DNA of 9,191 nucleotides from an uncultured Neisseriaceae bacterium (lineage in GTDB: Bacteria; Pseudomonadota; Gammaproteobacteria; Burkholderiales; UBA11063): contig CALFYC010000062.1 of NCBI GenBank assembly GCA_937952895.1, positions 1 to 9,191 on the forward strand. Reading direction: 5' to 3'. The notes under the pieces were generated by a model. The model was not told the DNA's origin, did not search any database, and worked only from the letters and a program-made list of their open reading frames with translations. Below, piece after piece: positions 1-7,003 of this stretch. The translations under genes and the position numbers were made by a program. The first letter of the stretch is position 1. Every line of letters starts with the position of its first letter.

Positions 1-63
1 AAGAAAAAACAAAAGGAACGCTATTTTAAACATTTAAGCCAAATTATAGCAAATATGCGATAA
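1..63 (+). CDS. Possible 3' end of an upstream gene (partial)
   Basis: One frame is open from the first base of the window to a TAA at 61-63 and encodes 20 residues, KKKQKERYFKHLSQIIANMR. The very basic composition would suit the cytoplasmic tail of a membrane transporter or the end of a nucleic-acid-binding protein, but 20 residues cannot identify it. It ends 22 bases before the ornithine cyclodeaminase gene. If real, that spacing suggests the catabolic operon starts further upstream, outside this window. The open length is short enough to be chance in AT-rich DNA. Confidence 0.3.
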   Translation, partial: KKKQKERYFKHLSQIIANMR

Positions 64-85
64 AATAAAGGAAAAATAGGTAAAT

Positions 86-1048
86 ATGACAATTAGAAAT
101 CTAGCTAAATATTTAAAAAGTGACTTTAGTCGCTGGAATGACTTTGATAAAAGCCCACGTCATGCAATTCATGTATCTGGTGGTGTAATTGAATTAATGC
201 CAATCGCTGATCAAAAGCATTACACGTTTAAATATGTAAACGGACACCCAAAAAATCCTTTATCAGGTAAGCAAACCATTGTTGCAACAGGTCAAATCTC
301 CAATTCAACGGATGGTTATCCAACAACATTTTCTGAAATGTCAATTTTAACAGGTATTAGGACCGCTGCAACTTCGATCATTGCAACTGACTTATTGGCT
401 AGAAAAGATAGCCAAACCTTAGCATTAATTGGTACTGGCGCACAAAGTGAATTTCAAACTTTAGCACATCGTTTAGTTCGTAATATCAAAACCGTTAGAT
501 ACTATGATATAGACCCAGATGCAATGACTAAATATTATAATAACCTAAAAGACAGTGGTTTAGAATTAATTGCATGTAAAAATGCCGAAGAAGCAACTAT
601 TGGTGCAGATATTATTACTGTATGCACTGCTTGTAAAGCACATGTAGATGTTATCTTAGATAAATGGGTAAAGCCAGGAATGCATATTAATGCATTAGGT
701 GGTGACTGCCCAGGTAAAACTGAATTAGAATTATCCATTTTATCTAGAAGTAAAATAGTCGTTGAATATACTGAGCAATCTCTAATTGAAGGCGAAATCC
801 AACGCCTACGTCCAGATCAAGTTTCAACGATGGTTCATGGTGAATTATGGGAATTAATTACCCAAAAAAAACCTGGAAGAATTAAAGAAGATGAAATCAC
901 TATATTTGATTCTGTTGGATTTGCTTTAGAAGACTATTCTGCTTTACGATTAGTAGAAGACCTAGCAAAACAATATAATATTGGTATGGATATTGACATA
1001 ATTCCATTAATTAAAAATCCAAAAAATCTTATATCAGCGATTTTTTAA
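86..1048 (+). CDS. ocd: Ornithine cyclodeaminase (OCD/mu-crystallin family)
   Basis: This enzyme (EC 4.3.1.12) converts L-ornithine to L-proline and ammonia, using tightly bound NAD in an internal redox cycle; it is cytosolic. The 320 residues resemble Pseudomonas putida OCD (about 350 aa) along their length. Visible motifs are VIELMP (34-39), FKYVNGHPKN (48-57), RTAATS (92-97), the NAD-binding loop GTGAQSEF (116-123), GGDCPGKTEL (205-214), EGEIQ (235-239) and FDSVGFALEDYSALR (274-288). By alignment from memory, substrate and catalytic residues R45, K69, R112 and D228 of the P. putida enzyme correspond to R25, K49, R92 and D207. The protein starts about 20 residues later than that homologue. 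An in-frame TAG at 77-79 rules out an upstream start, and AAGGA at 68-72 is a somewhat distant ribosome site. The arginase gene that supplies ornithine follows 34 bases downstream. The close match to true OCD rather than to ketimine reductase or alanine dehydrogenase relatives makes the call firm. Confidence 0.93.
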   Translation: MTIRNLAKYLKSDFSRWNDFDKSPRHAIHVSGGVIELMPIADQKHYTFKYVNGHPKNPLSGKQTIVATGQISNSTDGYPTTFSEMSILTGIRTAATSIIATDLLARKDSQTLALIGTGAQSEFQTLAHRLVRNIKTVRYYDIDPDAMTKYYNNLKDSGLELIACKNAEEATIGADIITVCTACKAHVDVILDKWVKPGMHINALGGDCPGKTELELSILSRSKIVVEYTEQSLIEGEIQRLRPDQVSTMVHGELWELITQKKPGRIKEDEITIFDSVGFALEDYSALRLVEDLAKQYNIGMDIDIIPLIKNPKNLISAIF

Positions 1049-1082
1049 TTAAATAATATTTATTTCTAGGAATAATAAATCA

Positions 1083-1946
1083 ATGAACAATTTTTCATTA
1101 ATTGGCGCAGCAATTGATGCATGTGCTGGAACAGTTGGATCTAAGGACACACCATATATTATTAATGAAAAAATAAAGCCATCTTTAACATTTAAAGAAA
1201 TTTTAGATTATACAAGTACTGGTAAGGATCTTCCGCAAATTAGAACTTATTTTACTAAACTAGCTACATTAACCAAGCATACCTTAAATGAACAGAAAAC
1301 CCCCATTATAATTGGAGGGGACCATTCATGTGCAATCGGTTCTTGGAGCGGAATTTCTGATTATTTAAATGATAATAATCAAAATTTAGGCCTAATTTGG
1401 ATTGATGCACATATGGATTCACATACTTTTGAAACTAGTCCAAGTGGCAACATTCATGGTATGCCAATTGCAGCCTTACTTGGTCATGGTTCATCGGAAT
1501 TAACCACAATTTTAAATAATTCAAATAAAATTGATCCGCAAAATATTATCTTAATTGGAATTAGATCCTATGAAGATGGTGAAGCTGAATTATTAAAAAA
1601 ATTGGGCGTAAAAATTTATTATAATCACGATTTACATAAAGAAAATATTAATTCATTAATTCATAAATCATGGAATGAGTTGGATCAAAGAGTAGACAAA
1701 ATTGGCTTTAGTATTGATTTAGACGGATTTGATCCATTATTTGCTCCAGGTGTTGGCACTAGAGAACCAGATGGCGTAAATTTTAATGAATTTTTAATGT
1801 GTATTAAAGAATTAGATTTAACTAAATTAATTGGCGTTGAGATTACTGAAGGTAATCAGCATTTAGATCAAACGGAACAAACGATGGATTGCATAATAAA
1901 ACTTATTGGGGAGTTTACAAAATATGGAACAAAAAAATCGTGCTAA
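1083..1946 (+). CDS. rocF: Arginase (ureohydrolase family)
   Basis: Predicted arginase (EC 3.5.3.1): L-arginine plus water gives L-ornithine plus urea, at a binuclear manganese centre in the cytosol. The 287-residue length is normal for bacterial arginases. Metal-ligand motifs are all present: GGDHS (78-82, H81), DAHMD (108-112; D108, H110, D112) and SIDLDGFDP (210-218; D212, D214). SGNIHG (121-126) aligns without gaps with the SGNLHG of human arginase I, which holds the substrate carboxylate; this favours arginase over agmatinase or formimidoylglutamase. E256 in ITEGN probably matches the guanidinium-binding glutamate. Two substrate-contact positions differ from human arginase: H114 in place of Asn130 and E164 in place of Asp183. 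The ATG follows TAGGAA at 1067-1072. The gene lies between ocd, which uses its product, and a glutamate dehydrogenase whose start it overlaps by 23 bases. No urease is seen in the window. A related guanidino-acid hydrolase is the main alternative. Confidence 0.85.
   Translation: MNNFSLIGAAIDACAGTVGSKDTPYIINEKIKPSLTFKEILDYTSTGKDLPQIRTYFTKLATLTKHTLNEQKTPIIIGGDHSCAIGSWSGISDYLNDNNQNLGLIWIDAHMDSHTFETSPSGNIHGMPIAALLGHGSSELTTILNNSNKIDPQNIILIGIRSYEDGEAELLKKLGVKIYYNHDLHKENINSLIHKSWNELDQRVDKIGFSIDLDGFDPLFAPGVGTREPDGVNFNEFLMCIKELDLTKLIGVEITEGNQHLDQTEQTMDCIIKLIGEFTKYGTKKSC
1908..1913 (+). promoter_or_regulatory. Ribosome binding site that sets the glutamate dehydrogenase start
   Basis: GGGGAG lies inside the arginase coding region, 10 bases before the ATG at 1924. 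An in-frame TTG at 1906 would add six residues (MGSLQN) but overlaps this site and has no ribosome site of its own, so the ATG is the better start. Translation of the dehydrogenase is probably coupled to that of arginase. Confidence 0.55.
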
Positions 1947-4900
1947 CACACTAGATGAGGCAATAAAACACGATTTAGCTGATCTAGACAGTAATTTAGC
2001 TGACTCTCTATTTGAGAAATATAAAAATTCTTTTAATGAAAATTACATAAATAATTACACAGCAAAAGAAATTGCTAATGATATATTCTTAATTAAAGAT
2101 CTAACTGAAAATAACCAATATGCCATCACTATCGCTCCAAGTAAACGTGGCATTAATAATATATGGCAAATCAAACTTTTAAAGTTTGCTGATTCTGTAA
2201 GTCTTTCGCGTGGATTACCCATTATCGAAAATTTTGGGGTTAAAATGCTTGACGAGCACCCCTATACTATTAATATCAAAGGTGACATGATCTACGTATG
2301 TGATTTTGGTGTAGAAGTTCCTAATGAATTAGCAAATAAAATTAATGATGAAGAATTAGCCAACTATTTTAAAGAAGCTATCGTTGCTGCATTTAATCGT
2401 CAAATTGAAAATGATGCACTTAATAAATTGGTTCTCCATAGTGGGCTTAATTCTCATCAAGTAACTTTACTAAGAGCAATCACACAATATCTGGTTCAAA
2501 CTACATTACCATTTTCCAGACAATATATGGCTCAATGTTTAAAAACTCACGCCAAGGTCGCACATGATTTATTTGACTTATTCAAGGCTAAATTTGGTTT
2601 AGACCGTGAAAACGCCGATACTAAAATTAAGAATATTACAAAAACAATTGAAGAATACTTAACTCACGTTAACAGTTTAGATGAAGATCGTATTTTGCAT
2701 GCATTTCTTGGTGTAATTCAAGCAATGGTAAGAACTAATTACTATCAAGTTGATGCTAATGGTAATCATAAGCCATACATATCATTTAAAATTGAATCAC
2801 ATAAATTAAATTTTTTACCCAAACCTCATCCATTATACGAAATTTTTGTTTATTCAATAAATTTTGAAGCAATTCATTTACGTGGAGGTAAAGTATCACG
2901 TGGGGGATTACGCTGGTCAGATCGACGTGAAGATTTTCGCACAGAGGTATTAGGACTAGTAAAAGCTCAAATTGTTAAAAATTCTGTTATTGTTCCGACT
3001 GGTTCAAAAGGTGGCTTTGTATGTAAAAGACTCCCACCAATTGAAAATCGTGAAGCATATATGGCTGAAGGAATTAAATGCTATAAAAACTTCATATCTG
3101 GATTATTAGATATTACTGACAATTTAGTTGCTGGGAAAATTATTCCACCTACTAATGTAGTGCGTCATGATGGGGATGATCCATATTTGGTAGTTGCTGC
3201 TGATAAAGGAACTGCAACCTTTTCTGATTATGCTAATGAAATGTCACAAAAATATAATTTTTGGTTAGGTGATGCATTCGCCTCAGGTGGATCAGCAGGT
3301 TATGATCATAAAAAAATTGGAATTACCGCAAAAGGTGCTTGGGAATCGGCCAAACGTCATTTCCGTCATTTATCTATCAATACTCAAACTCAAGATTTTA
3401 CAGTGATTGGGATTGGGGATATGTCAGGTGATGTATTTGGTAATGGTATGCTATTATCACCGCATATTGGACTTCTTGCTGCATTTAACCATCAACATAT
3501 ATTTTTAGATCCCAATCCTAATCGAGAAACATCGTTTGCTGAACGTAAGCGTATGTTTAATCTACCACGCTCTACGTGGGATGATTATGATAGATCAAAA
3601 ATTTCTAAAGGTGGTGGAATTTTTGAGCGTAGTAATAAATTTATCCCATTATCTCCTGAAATTAAAGAGTGGCTCAACCTTGAAGTGAATGAATTAACCC
3701 CAAATGAATTAATTCATAATATTTTAAAAGCTAAAGCTGATATGCTTTATAACGGTGGTATTGGCACATATATCAAATCCGAGTCCGAAACTCATGATAT
3801 GGTTAAAGATAAAGTTAATGATCAATTACGAATTAATGGTAAAGATTTAAATGTAAAAGTTGTGGTTGAGGGAGGTAACTTAGGTGTTACTCAATTAGGG
3901 CGCATTGAATTTGCAAGAAAAGGTGGCTTTATCTATAATGACGCCATTGATAATTCAGCTGGAGTAGATTGCTCAGATCATGAAGTAAATATTAAAATTT
4001 TACTTGCAAATGTAATGCAAACCACTAATATGGATATTACAGAACGTAACAAAATTTTAGAATCAATGACTGATAATGTTTCTAATTTGGTATTACGCGA
4101 TAACTATCTACAAACTCAAATTTTACGTTATGCGGTTAGTCGATCAAAAGAATTATTTTCTATTCAAGTAAATTTTATTGAAAAATTAGAAAAACGTGGA
4201 GAATTAGATAGATCCGTTGAATTTTTACCAAGCGATAAAGAAATTGTTGAATTACATCGAATTGGTATCGGGCTTACCTTACCTGAATTGGCTGTTTTAT
4301 TAGCTTATTCTAAGATGATTTTAGATCGTGATATTCTTAATTCTAAATTAACAGAATCTGATTTATTTCATGAGTTACTAGTTAATTATTTCCCGGACCT
4401 ATTAAAAGAAAAATTTCCAGAACATATTGATAAACATTATCTAAAAAAAGAAATCATTTCAAACCAATTGGCTAATTTAATTATCAATCGCATGGGTATT
4501 ACTTTTATTTCACGTTTTCAAGATGAGTTAAAAACTGATACTTCGAATATAATTAAAGCATTTTGGGTAGTTTATAAACTAATCGATGCCGAAAAAATAT
4601 TTAATCAAATTGAAGCTTTAGATAACATTGTTAATGCAGATTTACAAGTAGATCTATTAATTCGACTTAAAAAAACTTTGGAACGCACAACCAGATGGGT
4701 CCTTAAAAATTGTAAGAAAGCTGAAATTCCAAAATTAATTACCAAATTTGGTCCGGATATAAAACATTTAATGGAAAAATCTTCAGAAATTATTAAACTT
4801 GAAGATTATCCAGATATCAATAAGATGTATTATGATTTTATTGCAAAAAATGTTCCTGAAGATCTAGCTAAAATCTTAATAAGAACCAATTACATTCCTC

Positions 4901-5289
4901 AGTTTATTGACATAGCTCGTTTGGCTTTGGAGTCATCACGTAAAGTTGAATCAGTTGCAGAAAATTATTTTTATCTTGGCCGTGAATTACAAATTGATTG
5001 GTTACGTAAGAATTTAATTTCCTTACCAGAAAGTAATAAATGGCAAGCTCTATCTAGATCTGCATTATTAACTGAAGGTTATGCACTATTCAATCGTTTA
5101 ACCCAGCAAGCAATAACTAAGACTAATGTAAAAGATGATCACTTTGCAAGAGCTTGGGTTAAGCAAGAAGCAGATAAAATTCATAAATTAAACTCAATGT
5201 TTGAAGAATTACGTGGGTTCAAAGTCTTGGATTTATCTATGTTATCTGCAGTTATTTGGGAATTTTCCAATATATTTCAGGAAGATTAA
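1924..5289 (+). CDS. gdhB: NAD-type glutamate dehydrogenase, short form of the large bacterial class
   Basis: Predicted NAD-specific glutamate dehydrogenase (EC 1.4.1.2; Bac_GDH family), oxidatively deaminating L-glutamate to 2-oxoglutarate and ammonia. From the ATG at 1924 it has 1121 residues. Family blocks, in order: IENFGVKMLDEHPY and a helical region with ALNKLVLHSGL in the first 200 residues; GGLRWSDRREDFRTEVLGLV (327-346), then VIVPTGSKGGF (355-365) with the likely catalytic lysine K362; a nucleotide-binding block GIGDMSGDVFGNGM around 496-509; EGGNLGVTQLGRIE (649-662); DAIDNSAGVDCSDHEVN (673-689); and a long helical C-terminal domain ending LDLSMLSAVIWEFSNIF. Members of the 180-kDa class have about 1600 residues with the GGLRWSDR block near residue 840; here it is at 327. 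About 500 N-terminal residues, the ACT-type regulatory region, are therefore missing, while the catalytic and C-terminal parts look full length. The region upstream is occupied by arginase in another frame, so this is not a recent frameshift. It is the last clear gene of the catabolic operon. Confidence 0.9.
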   Translation: MEQKNRANTLDEAIKHDLADLDSNLADSLFEKYKNSFNENYINNYTAKEIANDIFLIKDLTENNQYAITIAPSKRGINNIWQIKLLKFADSVSLSRGLPIIENFGVKMLDEHPYTINIKGDMIYVCDFGVEVPNELANKINDEELANYFKEAIVAAFNRQIENDALNKLVLHSGLNSHQVTLLRAITQYLVQTTLPFSRQYMAQCLKTHAKVAHDLFDLFKAKFGLDRENADTKIKNITKTIEEYLTHVNSLDEDRILHAFLGVIQAMVRTNYYQVDANGNHKPYISFKIESHKLNFLPKPHPLYEIFVYSINFEAIHLRGGKVSRGGLRWSDRREDFRTEVLGLVKAQIVKNSVIVPTGSKGGFVCKRLPPIENREAYMAEGIKCYKNFISGLLDITDNLVAGKIIPPTNVVRHDGDDPYLVVAADKGTATFSDYANEMSQKYNFWLGDAFASGGSAGYDHKKIGITAKGAWESAKRHFRHLSINTQTQDFTVIGIGDMSGDVFGNGMLLSPHIGLLAAFNHQHIFLDPNPNRETSFAERKRMFNLPRSTWDDYDRSKISKGGGIFERSNKFIPLSPEIKEWLNLEVNELTPNELIHNILKAKADMLYNGGIGTYIKSESETHDMVKDKVNDQLRINGKDLNVKVVVEGGNLGVTQLGRIEFARKGGFIYNDAIDNSAGVDCSDHEVNIKILLANVMQTTNMDITERNKILESMTDNVSNLVLRDNYLQTQILRYAVSRSKELFSIQVNFIEKLEKRGELDRSVEFLPSDKEIVELHRIGIGLTLPELAVLLAYSKMILDRDILNSKLTESDLFHELLVNYFPDLLKEKFPEHIDKHYLKKEIISNQLANLIINRMGITFISRFQDELKTDTSNIIKAFWVVYKLIDAEKIFNQIEALDNIVNADLQVDLLIRLKKTLERTTRWVLKNCKKAEIPKLITKFGPDIKHLMEKSSEIIKLEDYPDINKMYYDFIAKNVPEDLAKILIRTNYIPQFIDIARLALESSRKVESVAENYFYLGRELQIDWLRKNLISLPESNKWQALSRSALLTEGYALFNRLTQQAITKTNVKDDHFARAWVKQEADKIHKLNSMFEELRGFKVLDLSMLSAVIWEFSNIFQED

Positions 5290-5308
5290 CTTTAATTATT
5301 ATTGGCAC

Positions 5309-5338
5309 TTGGCATTTATATTTTTAAAATTTTATTAT
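5309..5338 (+). promoter_or_regulatory. Candidate sigma70-type promoter for upp
   Basis: The 85-base gap after glutamate dehydrogenase contains TTGGCA (5309-5314, one mismatch to the -35 consensus), an 18-base spacer and TATTAT (5333-5338, one mismatch to the -10 consensus). Transcription would begin about 30 bases before the upp ATG. A second TTGGCA at 5302-5307 forms a short direct repeat with the -35 box. In DNA this AT-rich, chance matches are common, so this is only a candidate. Confidence 0.4.
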
Positions 5339-5374
5339 AAAATTAGGTATTAAATTACTTTGAATGGGTTTTAT

Positions 5375-5998
5375 ATGGTTAAAATTATTAAGCATCCTTT
5401 AGTACAACATAAATTATACTTAATTCGGGATAAGAATACTAAAACTAAACAATTTCGTGATCTTATCTACGAAATCTCACAATTAATTGCTTATGAAGCA
5501 ATGTCTAATTTAAAAACTGAATTAGTTAAAGTAAATACGCCATTAGCTACAACTGAAGTACCAGCTTTAGTTAGTTCTGAAATAGCCCTTATTCCAATTC
5601 TAAGAGCAGGACTTCCAATGTGTGATGCTGTAGTTAATTTAATTCCTGCTGCTAAAATTGGCCATATTGGAATATACAGAAATCCAGAAACTCATTTACC
5701 AGTTAAATATTTCTGCCGTTTACCAAATGATATTGCAAAACGGGATATTTTTCTTTTAGATCCAATGTTAGCAACTGGAGGATCAGTAGTTGCAGCCATT
5801 GATTTACTTAAAGAACATGGAGCGAAAAATATAAATCTAATTTGTATTATTGCAGCACCAGAGGGTATTGCTAAAGTAAAAGAAGCCCATAGTAATGTCA
5901 ATATATACACCGCAAGCGTTGATGAAAAATTAGATGAAGATGAATATATTATTCCAGGTCTTGGTGATGCTGGAGATCGCATGTTTGGTACTATGTAA
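5375..5998 (+). CDS. upp: Uracil phosphoribosyltransferase
   Basis: Pyrimidine salvage enzyme (EC 2.4.2.9) that joins uracil to PRPP, giving UMP and pyrophosphate in the cytosol. The 207 residues from the ATG at 5375 match the usual length of about 208. The N-terminus MVKIIKHPLVQHKL matches the family start (E. coli MKIVEVKHPLVKHKL). An in-frame TTG at 5360 would add five atypical residues, so the ATG is preferred; GGG at 5366-5368 is a weak ribosome site. Motifs are PILRAGLPM (around 74-82), the PRPP loop DPMLATGGS (129-137), AAPEG, and the uracil-binding C-terminal block IIPGLGDAGDRMFGT (192-206). The gene is 85 bases downstream of glutamate dehydrogenase on the same strand, with a plausible promoter between them. 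It has no obvious pathway link to the catabolic genes and is convergent with the histidine operon. Confidence 0.95.
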   Translation: MVKIIKHPLVQHKLYLIRDKNTKTKQFRDLIYEISQLIAYEAMSNLKTELVKVNTPLATTEVPALVSSEIALIPILRAGLPMCDAVVNLIPAAKIGHIGIYRNPETHLPVKYFCRLPNDIAKRDIFLLDPMLATGGSVVAAIDLLKEHGAKNINLICIIAAPEGIAKVKEAHSNVNIYTASVDEKLDEDEYIIPGLGDAGDRMFGTM

Positions 5999-6031
5999 TT
6001 TTAAAATTTAAACGATATTATAAAACATATC

Positions 6032-6301
6032 ATGTAATTAAAATTTGATTCTGCTATAAATAATATAAATCTGGTTGCTTTCGCAGGAGATACCAAGAAA
6101 ATTCATTTTAATAGTGTATTTATTAGGTGAATGGGATATTTAGCTAGCTTAGATCAAGAATTACAATTAACTCAAATCGAATATGGAAGTATTACTACAA
6201 TCTAGTTACCGCAAAATGTACCAATTTTGATTGAAGCTAAGATTATGGATTCAGAACATATTATTAATTATAAGTTTGGGGTTACAAAATTCAAAAATTA
6301 A
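6032..6301 (+). pseudogene. Probable small decayed gene with in-frame stop codons, function unknown
   Basis: One plus-strand frame starts with ATG (6032), meets TAA as its second codon (6035), TGA at 6128 and TAG at 6203, and ends at TAA 6299-6301. Otherwise it reads as protein-like sequence of about 86 residues. Segments include INLVAFAGDTKKIHFNSVFI before the TGA, MGYLASLDQELQLTQIEYG after it, and LPQNVPILIEAKIMDSEHII after the TAG. In 30 % GC DNA a random frame of this length should hold about seven stops; only two fall inside the body. I do not recognise the family. The stops are of all three kinds and every intact gene here ends in TAA, TAG or TGA, so recoding is unlikely. Chance open frames in an untranslated region remain possible. 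Confidence 0.45.
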
Positions 6302-6311
6302 AATCCCAAAC
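6274..6311. terminator. Hairpin between convergent genes, possible transcript end
   Basis: GTTTGGGGTT (6274-6283) pairs with AATCCCAAAC (6302-6311) to give a 10-base stem with one G-U wobble in the plus-strand transcript and an A-C mismatch in the minus-strand transcript. The loop is 18 bases. It is the only G/C-containing hairpin in the gap and lies 72 bases past the hisIE stop. On the minus strand it is followed by TTATAATTAAT rather than a clean T run, so it is not a textbook intrinsic terminator. It overlaps the end of the suspected pseudogene. Confidence 0.35.
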
Positions 6312-6382
6312 ACTTGTCTACTTGAATTACCTAATGTACAAATAATTTAATTTCTATGTGACTAGATAAATTATTATGGATG

Positions 6383-7003
6383 TTATTTAGAAATTTTTTC
6401 TTGATGCCTTGAGAGAATAACTTGCGCTAAATCATCTAAAGTTAGATTTTTTGCATGTAGTAGAACTAAAGCATGGTAGACCAAATCCGTCATCTCACCC
6501 AAATATTCTAAATCAGTTTCTTTTAATGCTGCAATAACTACCTCTACACCCTCTTCACCAACTTTTTGGGCAATTTTTTTAATACCTCTATCGAATAATT
6601 GATTAGTATAGCTACCCAATTTAGGCGTGTTTATTCTATCCGTTATAATTTTATCTAATAATCCGATTGCGCTTAAAGGTAATTGTGATTTATTTCCAAA
6701 ACAAGATATATCTCCAGTATGACAAGTACTGCCAATCGGATTAACGAAAATGAGTAATGAATCATTATCACAATCAAGTAATATATCAACTACATTCAAA
6801 AAATTACCTGAAGTCTCTCCCTTTTCCCAGAGTCGATTTTTAGTGCGACTAAAAAAAGTCACCCGTTTTGTTTCAAGAGTTTTAATTACAGCATCTTGAT
6901 TCATAAAACCAACCATTAATACTTGCAACGTTTTTTGATCTTGAATAACTGCAGGAATTAACCCATTTAATTTATTAAAATCTATTTTATTTATATCTAA
7001 CAT
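6383..7003 (-). CDS. hisI: Bifunctional phosphoribosyl-AMP cyclohydrolase / phosphoribosyl-ATP pyrophosphatase
   Basis: Fused HisI-HisE protein (hisIE; EC 3.5.4.19 and 3.6.1.31), catalysing the second and third steps of histidine biosynthesis: PR-ATP to PR-AMP, then ring opening to ProFAR. The 206 residues compare with about 203 in E. coli. The cyclohydrolase half (about 1-108) contains VLMVGFMN (28-35), FFSRTKNRLWEKGETSGN (50-67), and DCDNDSLLIFVNPIGSTCHT (77-96), where the aspartates and cysteines bind metal. The pyrophosphatase half (about 112-206) has the helical GIKKIAQKVGEEGVEVVIAA (140-159) and MTDLVYHALVLL (171-182) with its acidic metal-binding residues. It is the last gene of the operon. 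Its ATG lies inside the hisF 3' end (7-base overlap), so it is probably translationally coupled. The fusion is typical of enteric-type gammaproteobacteria and Bacteroidetes, whereas alpha- and betaproteobacteria usually have separate genes. Confidence 0.96.
   Translation of the reverse strand: MLDINKIDFNKLNGLIPAVIQDQKTLQVLMVGFMNQDAVIKTLETKRVTFFSRTKNRLWEKGETSGNFLNVVDILLDCDNDSLLIFVNPIGSTCHTGDISCFGNKSQLPLSAIGLLDKIITDRINTPKLGSYTNQLFDRGIKKIAQKVGEEGVEVVIAALKETDLEYLGEMTDLVYHALVLLHAKNLTLDDLAQVILSRHQEKISK

Larger units (their letters stand above)
5999..6382. other. Intergenic stretch between convergent upp and hisIE
   Basis: These 384 bases separate the 3' ends of upp and hisIE and contain no intact gene on either strand. 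A 12-base palindrome AATTTTAAAATT spans the upp stop (5997-6008). A likely decayed small gene occupies 6032-6301, and a G/C-containing hairpin lies at 6274-6311. Near hisIE an AT-only inverted repeat, AATAATTTA (6341-6349) and TAAATTATT (6367-6375), is too weak to call a terminator. I see no tRNA or other RNA gene. Confidence 0.6.

Noticed and set aside
535..738. Open frame of 67 codons on the minus strand within ornithine cyclodeaminase
   Set aside because: It lies wholly antisense to a strongly conserved enzyme and shows no motif or ribosome site of its own.
1906..1923. TTG at 1906 as the start of glutamate dehydrogenase
   Set aside because: The ATG at 1924 is preceded by GGGGAG at a suitable distance, while the TTG overlaps that site.
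1931..1937. Run of seven A in the arginase/glutamate dehydrogenase overlap as a programmed frameshift making a fusion
   Set aside because: A -1 slip leads to the wrong frame, and the dehydrogenase has its own start and ribosome site, so ordinary overlapping genes explain it.
5692..5982. Open frame of 96 codons on the minus strand within upp
   Set aside because: It is antisense to the conserved PRPP and uracil-binding part of upp; its serine/proline-rich translation is what reverse reading of that region gives.
5997..6046. AT-only palindrome and inverted repeats just after upp as a terminator
   Set aside because: The stems contain almost no G/C pairs and are expected by chance in DNA this AT-rich.
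6032..6301. Stop-codon recoding in the small frame after upp
   Set aside because: Three different stop codons would all have to be read through, and TAA, TAG and TGA act as normal stops in the neighbouring genes; decay is simpler.
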